A stretch of 24,406 bases of DNA, taken from positions 1 through 24,406 of IMG/VR virus record IMGVR_UViG_3300010883_005856. One strand, written 5' to 3'. Numbering within the stretch: the first letter of the stretch is position 1; every line of letters starts with the position of its first letter. The stretch comes from a virus. Of this stretch, positions 21,601-24,406 are shown piece by piece. A model generated the notes under the pieces. It was given only the letters and a program-made list of their open reading frames with translations, made no database searches and was not told where the DNA came from. The translations under genes and the position numbers were made by a program.

Positions 21601-22591
21601 ACTCAGAGACTTTTATTCACGAGCTGACCATTATTCAACAGCAGAACTACCCAACCTCCCCAAAGACGCAATAAAAATAATACCAGTAGCTACCTACTGT
21701 AAAGATAGTTCCGCACACATAGATTATATTAAGAATACTAGCGAACATGTTGTGTTAGAAAATTGCATAGAAGGCTCTAGCACGCTTATTAGACACCTTG
21801 ATAATGACGGTTTGTTAAAGCTAGCATTAGATAAAAAGTTTAGCGTTATTTGCTCAGGAGAAATGCCTGAGCAAATGAATTCATTAAATATTGAATATAT
21901 GATGTGGCTAACTGGTAACGCTAATCAAGACATCAAACATCTTATGATACGCCAGTACGATCGCCCTTATACATTTTTATTTCTTAATAACAGGATAAGA
22001 ACGCACAGGAGCAGATTAATTAAAGAGCTACTTGAGCCAGGACTACTTGATAATGCGTTATGGTCAAATATTAATATGGATGACTCAAAAGCAATTCATG
22101 GAAATAAATTACCAGCAGAGTATGATCAACAGACTGGTAAAAATCTAATAGACTGGGACACCTGGGCCGCCGGACCTGTTATAATTAATCAATATACTGA
22201 TACATACTTTTCAGTGTTTGCTGAAAGTACTGTGTTGCATAGATATAGTTTAATATCTGAAAAAACTTGGAAGCCGATTATAGCAGGTCACCCTTTCTTG
22301 GCATTAGCTAGTGCTAATCATTACAAACGATTAAAAGAATTAGGATTTAAAACATTTGATGGTATTATCAGAGAAGACTTTGCAGGCATGAATAGATGGC
22401 AGGACAGCGGTACTTGGATAGTAACGGAAATAAAAAGATTATTAAGTTTAGACCTTGATCAATTTGTACGAGACTGTCAACCAATATTAGATTATAACAT
22501 TGAACACTTTTGGAAGTTATGGAGCAATTACGGAACAGACACTAGCGATCAGATTGATCTATTTCTTACTCAACTCGACGAACAAGTGTAA
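21572..22591 (+). CDS. Glycosyltransferase-like protein (paralog of the gene at 15006-15971)
   Basis: The 339-aa protein carries in its C-terminal half the block SVFAESTVLHRYSLISEKTWKP, then IIAGHPFLALASANHYKRLKELGFKTFDG, close in order to that of the leftward gene at 15006-15971 (E-T..., TEK, G-x-P, LGFKTW). This resembles the nucleotide-sugar-binding core of GT10-like enzymes, so sugar transfer is the likely activity. The N-terminal half is unrelated to that of its paralog. It begins inside the previous gene (29-nt overlap) and its last 26 nt overlap tail to tail with the leftward gene at 22566-22943. No promoter was seen directly ahead, so it is probably read from the 18622 promoter. Confidence 0.8.
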   Translation: MKIYIHESSKLRDFYSRADHYSTAELPNLPKDAIKIIPVATYCKDSSAHIDYIKNTSEHVVLENCIEGSSTLIRHLDNDGLLKLALDKKFSVICSGEMPEQMNSLNIEYMMWLTGNANQDIKHLMIRQYDRPYTFLFLNNRIRTHRSRLIKELLEPGLLDNALWSNINMDDSKAIHGNKLPAEYDQQTGKNLIDWDTWAAGPVIINQYTDTYFSVFAESTVLHRYSLISEKTWKPIIAGHPFLALASANHYKRLKELGFKTFDGIIREDFAGMNRWQDSGTWIVTEIKRLLSLDLDQFVRDCQPILDYNIEHFWKLWSNYGTDTSDQIDLFLTQLDEQV

Positions 22592-22943
22592 TTGATTTTT
22601 TCTTAGTACGTTTCTTTGCTAAATCACTTAAACTAATACTTGGGCCTAATAGTATTACTAAATCTTTATTAATAAATGTGTGTAAGTAAGGTTTAAATAT
22701 TGACCATTCTTTTCTAAGGAATATGTTAATTGGTATTGAGCGATTTGATTCCCACCACCAGACATTAGCAAGTTCTAAGAACCGTTGTTTTAATTCTAAA
22801 TCTACAATTCTGCCAAAGTCATAGAGAGTAGTAACAGTAGTGTCGCGATTTTGCATAATACCAACGTACTCGGCACCAGCATAACTGACTACTGTAACAA
22901 ATGGATACTTGTCTGATAACTCTTTAAAGAATTCATTACTCAT
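22566..22943 (-). CDS. Conserved phage protein of unknown function
   Basis: The 125-aa protein reads leftward. Its blocks YPFVTVVSYAGAEYVGIMQN, TTLYDFGRI, WWWESNRSIPINIFL and the basic tail LAKKRTKKKSITLVRRVE resemble a small protein I recall as conserved in marine T4-like phages, function unknown. A perfect T4 late promoter (TATAAATA, minus strand 22988-22981) lies about 37 nt before its ATG, so it should be late. The last 26 nt overlap tail to tail with the rightward glycosyltransferase-like gene, so transcripts from the two strands would be complementary at their 3' ends. The basic tail may contact nucleic acid. Confidence 0.85.
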   Translation of the reverse strand: MSNEFFKELSDKYPFVTVVSYAGAEYVGIMQNRDTTVTTLYDFGRIVDLELKQRFLELANVWWWESNRSIPINIFLRKEWSIFKPYLHTFINKDLVILLGPSISLSDLAKKRTKKKSITLVRRVE

Positions 22944-22949
22944 TGACTG

Positions 22950-22956
22950 ATAAATA
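22950..22956 (+). promoter_or_regulatory. T4-type late promoter, leaderless
   Basis: ATAAATA preceded by G, with only CTCTAT (6 nt) before ATG 22963, so the predicted transcript starts at or next to the start codon. It faces the minus-strand late promoter at 22988-22981. Confidence 0.7.
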
Positions 22957-22962
22957 CTCTAT

Positions 22963-23718
22963 ATGTTTACAACTCAAGTCTATTTATATAAGCAAAAACA
23001 CCAAGTGGTATTACGAGATACCACTCAGGCTCTAACATCAGTGAGGTACAATCCCGTGTATGCAAAAAAACTAAAATTACACAAAGGCACAGACAACGTC
23101 TTAGTGTTTACATTTGTTAATCAGGACCAAAAACCTGTTAATAATTCCACAGCAACCTTTACATTTAGGTTAATCAATGGTGAAGGCAGTGATCTAATTC
23201 TTGCTAAAACTATGGATGCCATTGACGCTACTAAAGGTACTGCATCGGTTACAGTAACTGAGCAGGATTTAGATTCAATAGATATACAAACGGCACACTA
23301 TACAATTGAACGCAGTCTTTCAACTAGTGCATTAAATGATGCAGTATTTGTTGATGACAACCTTGGAGGTAGAGGTGTTGTTGATATTGTTAATTCAATT
23401 ATGCCGACACACACCCAAAGTACAACAGTTACAATTCCAAGTTTCAATGATGTCGCAGGTATTACTACTCATTACTCAAGCGAATGGAATGGTACCAATG
23501 ATGTTCAATCACTACAATACAAACCTAGTGCATTTACTGGAGACATTCAAGTTGAAGGTGCAACAGCAGATGATAATTTATGGTATAACATAGGGTCGGG
23601 GATTTCTTTGTCGGCATCTAGCTCAACCGGATATATAACTGTATCAGGTTACCATCCGTATCTTAGGTTACGCATAGAAGAAACAAGTGGTAGCATATCA
23701 GAAATTAAAATAAGATAG
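22963..23718 (+). CDS. Virion structural protein, BppU-like N-terminal domain
   Basis: The 251-aa protein is beta-rich and Thr/Ser/Val-rich. Residues ~35-115 (GTDNVLVFTFVNQDQKPV, STATFTFRLINGEG, TKGTASVTVTEQDL, QTAHYTIERSL) follow the Ig-like pattern of N-terminal domains of baseplate upper proteins (BppU type), which plug receptor-binding proteins into the baseplate. The C-terminal half (QVEGATADDNLWYNIGSG, YHPYLRLRIEETSGSIS) looks like a beta-sandwich tip. A late promoter immediately upstream fits a virion role. The TAG stop at 23716-23718 overlaps the AGG of the next ribosome-binding site. Confidence 0.78.
   Translation: MFTTQVYLYKQKHQVVLRDTTQALTSVRYNPVYAKKLKLHKGTDNVLVFTFVNQDQKPVNNSTATFTFRLINGEGSDLILAKTMDAIDATKGTASVTVTEQDLDSIDIQTAHYTIERSLSTSALNDAVFVDDNLGGRGVVDIVNSIMPTHTQSTTVTIPSFNDVAGITTHYSSEWNGTNDVQSLQYKPSAFTGDIQVEGATADDNLWYNIGSGISLSASSSTGYITVSGYHPYLRLRIEETSGSISEIKIR
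22981..22988 (-). promoter_or_regulatory. Perfect T4 late promoter for the leftward conserved gene
   Basis: The minus strand reads TATAAATA at 22988-22981, an exact match to the T4 late consensus. It lies inside codons 7-9 of the rightward virion gene and about 37 nt before the leftward ATG (22943). Confidence 0.75.
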
Positions 23719-23725
23719 GCACTAT

Positions 23726-24406
23726 TTGAACAAAATCAAAAAAATCGTTGGATTCGGTGACAGCTGGATTTACGGTGACGAACTATTAGATCCTACACTA
23801 GCTAAACAAGATAAAGAAGCACACTCTTGTTGGACTCAAAATGTAGACTACAGAGAAACTAACTGTTTCTTAGGTCAATTAGGTCAGCACTATGCTGTCC
23901 CTGTTGAAAACTTTGGCATACCAGGTGGTAGCTTACAAAGTGCTATGTGGACTTTTCTTTGGTGGTTACGACACGAACCAAATCCAGAAGAATGTTTAGT
24001 ATTACACGGTACAACAGACAATGATCGTTTTAGTTTATTTGATCCTGAGCATGTACATTATTCAAATGATCCTGTTTGGAATAAATTTATCCATTCAGCG
24101 TGGGTAGAATATGGTAGCAGTGTTATTCCTGAACACTTTCGAGATGTAGGTAAAAAGTTAATCGCGTATAGTGATTGTGAAGAACTACGTCAATACAACT
24201 ATGAACAAGCTGTTGGATTATTTGATGGTAAGAGTGCTAGATTAAACATACCAATGCTACAATTCCATATTATGCCACCAGTTACTCCTGTAGATGTTCC
24301 TACATTGTTATGGCCTGAGCGTAATTACTGTAGTTGGATAGTAAGACATCCTGAGAAAGAATTAGTTACATGTCCGGGAGGACACCCCAATGAAATTGGT
24401 CACAAA
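23726..24406 (+). CDS. SGNH-hydrolase-like protein (3' end outside window)
   Basis: An open frame of 227 codons runs to the right edge without a stop. It starts at TTG 23726, 6 nt after AGG (23717-23719). Block I is IVGFGDSWIYGDEL (GDSW, nucleophile Ser), a GIPGGSLQSA segment fits block II (Gly), HGTTDNDRF fits block III (Asn), and GGHPNEIGH near the window end fits block V (catalytic His). This is a clearer SGNH pattern than the gene at 20294. Such enzymes remove or add acetyl-type groups on sugars, and phage versions may trim host surface glycans. It follows the BppU-like gene by 7 nt, so it should be in the same late transcript. Confidence 0.82.
   Translation, partial: MNKIKKIVGFGDSWIYGDELLDPTLAKQDKEAHSCWTQNVDYRETNCFLGQLGQHYAVPVENFGIPGGSLQSAMWTFLWWLRHEPNPEECLVLHGTTDNDRFSLFDPEHVHYSNDPVWNKFIHSAWVEYGSSVIPEHFRDVGKKLIAYSDCEELRQYNYEQAVGLFDGKSARLNIPMLQFHIMPPVTPVDVPTLLWPERNYCSWIVRHPEKELVTCPGGHPNEIGHK

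Noticed and set aside
1-24406. tRNA genes, CRISPR arrays, integrase, transposase or att sites
   Set aside because: No cloverleaf with CCA-adjacent stem, spaced repeat array or recombinase motif was noticed on either strand. A tRNAscan and CRISPR search would settle it.

Overview
This window looks like part of a large, AT-rich, T4-like contractile-tailed phage genome of the marine type (cyanophage or pelagiphage relatives). The diagnostic genes are a UvsX recombinase and a UvsW helicase. They sit among genes typical of marine T4-like phages: twitch-type radical SAM enzymes, an FkbM methyltransferase, glycosyltransferases and SGNH hydrolases. Genes are packed end to end with overlaps of 1 to 29 nt. 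T4-type late promoters (ATAAATA) and sigma70-type early promoters (TTGACN-17-TATANT) can both be read. No tRNA, integrase, transposase or CRISPR was seen. The host cannot be named from the sequence.

Layout. (1) 1-7337, plus strand: the tail of an unidentified protein, a short-chain dehydrogenase, three radical SAM enzymes that each carry an N-terminal four-cysteine twitch-like domain, a PAPS-type sulfotransferase-like protein, UvsX, a small acidic protein, a UvsY-like candidate and a class I methyltransferase. (2) 7338-14295: a glycan block that opens with a late promoter. It holds three GT-A-type glycosyltransferases, four paralogous GT-B-like proteins (three in direct tandem) and a leftward trio (glycosyltransferase, FkbM methyltransferase, small protein) with its own late promoter. 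(3) 14296-15971: a probable virion protein with a late promoter, a bidirectional terminator, and a leftward glycosyltransferase-like gene. (4) 15972-22591: early region with four consensus-like sigma70 promoters. It encodes a small acidic protein, an AAA ATPase, UvsW, and a chain of conserved phage proteins (one with a zinc finger, one SGNH hydrolase probably inserted as a cassette) ending in a second glycosyltransferase-like gene. (5) 22566-24406: a leftward conserved protein and rightward late genes (a BppU-like virion protein and an SGNH hydrolase cut by the window end), with late promoters that face each other.

How it may work together (inference). The recombination and replication genes are transcribed early. 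The glycan genes lie behind T4-type late promoters and are interleaved with virion genes, so they may build or attach a sugar on the particle rather than on replicating DNA. The most unusual regulatory feature is that several promoters, early and late, are placed so that transcription should begin at or within about 3 nt of the start codon, which implies leaderless mRNAs. No wholly unknown defence system is evident. The strongest unexplained systems are the twitch radical SAM/sulfotransferase/dehydrogenase group around uvsX and the late-expressed glycan array.
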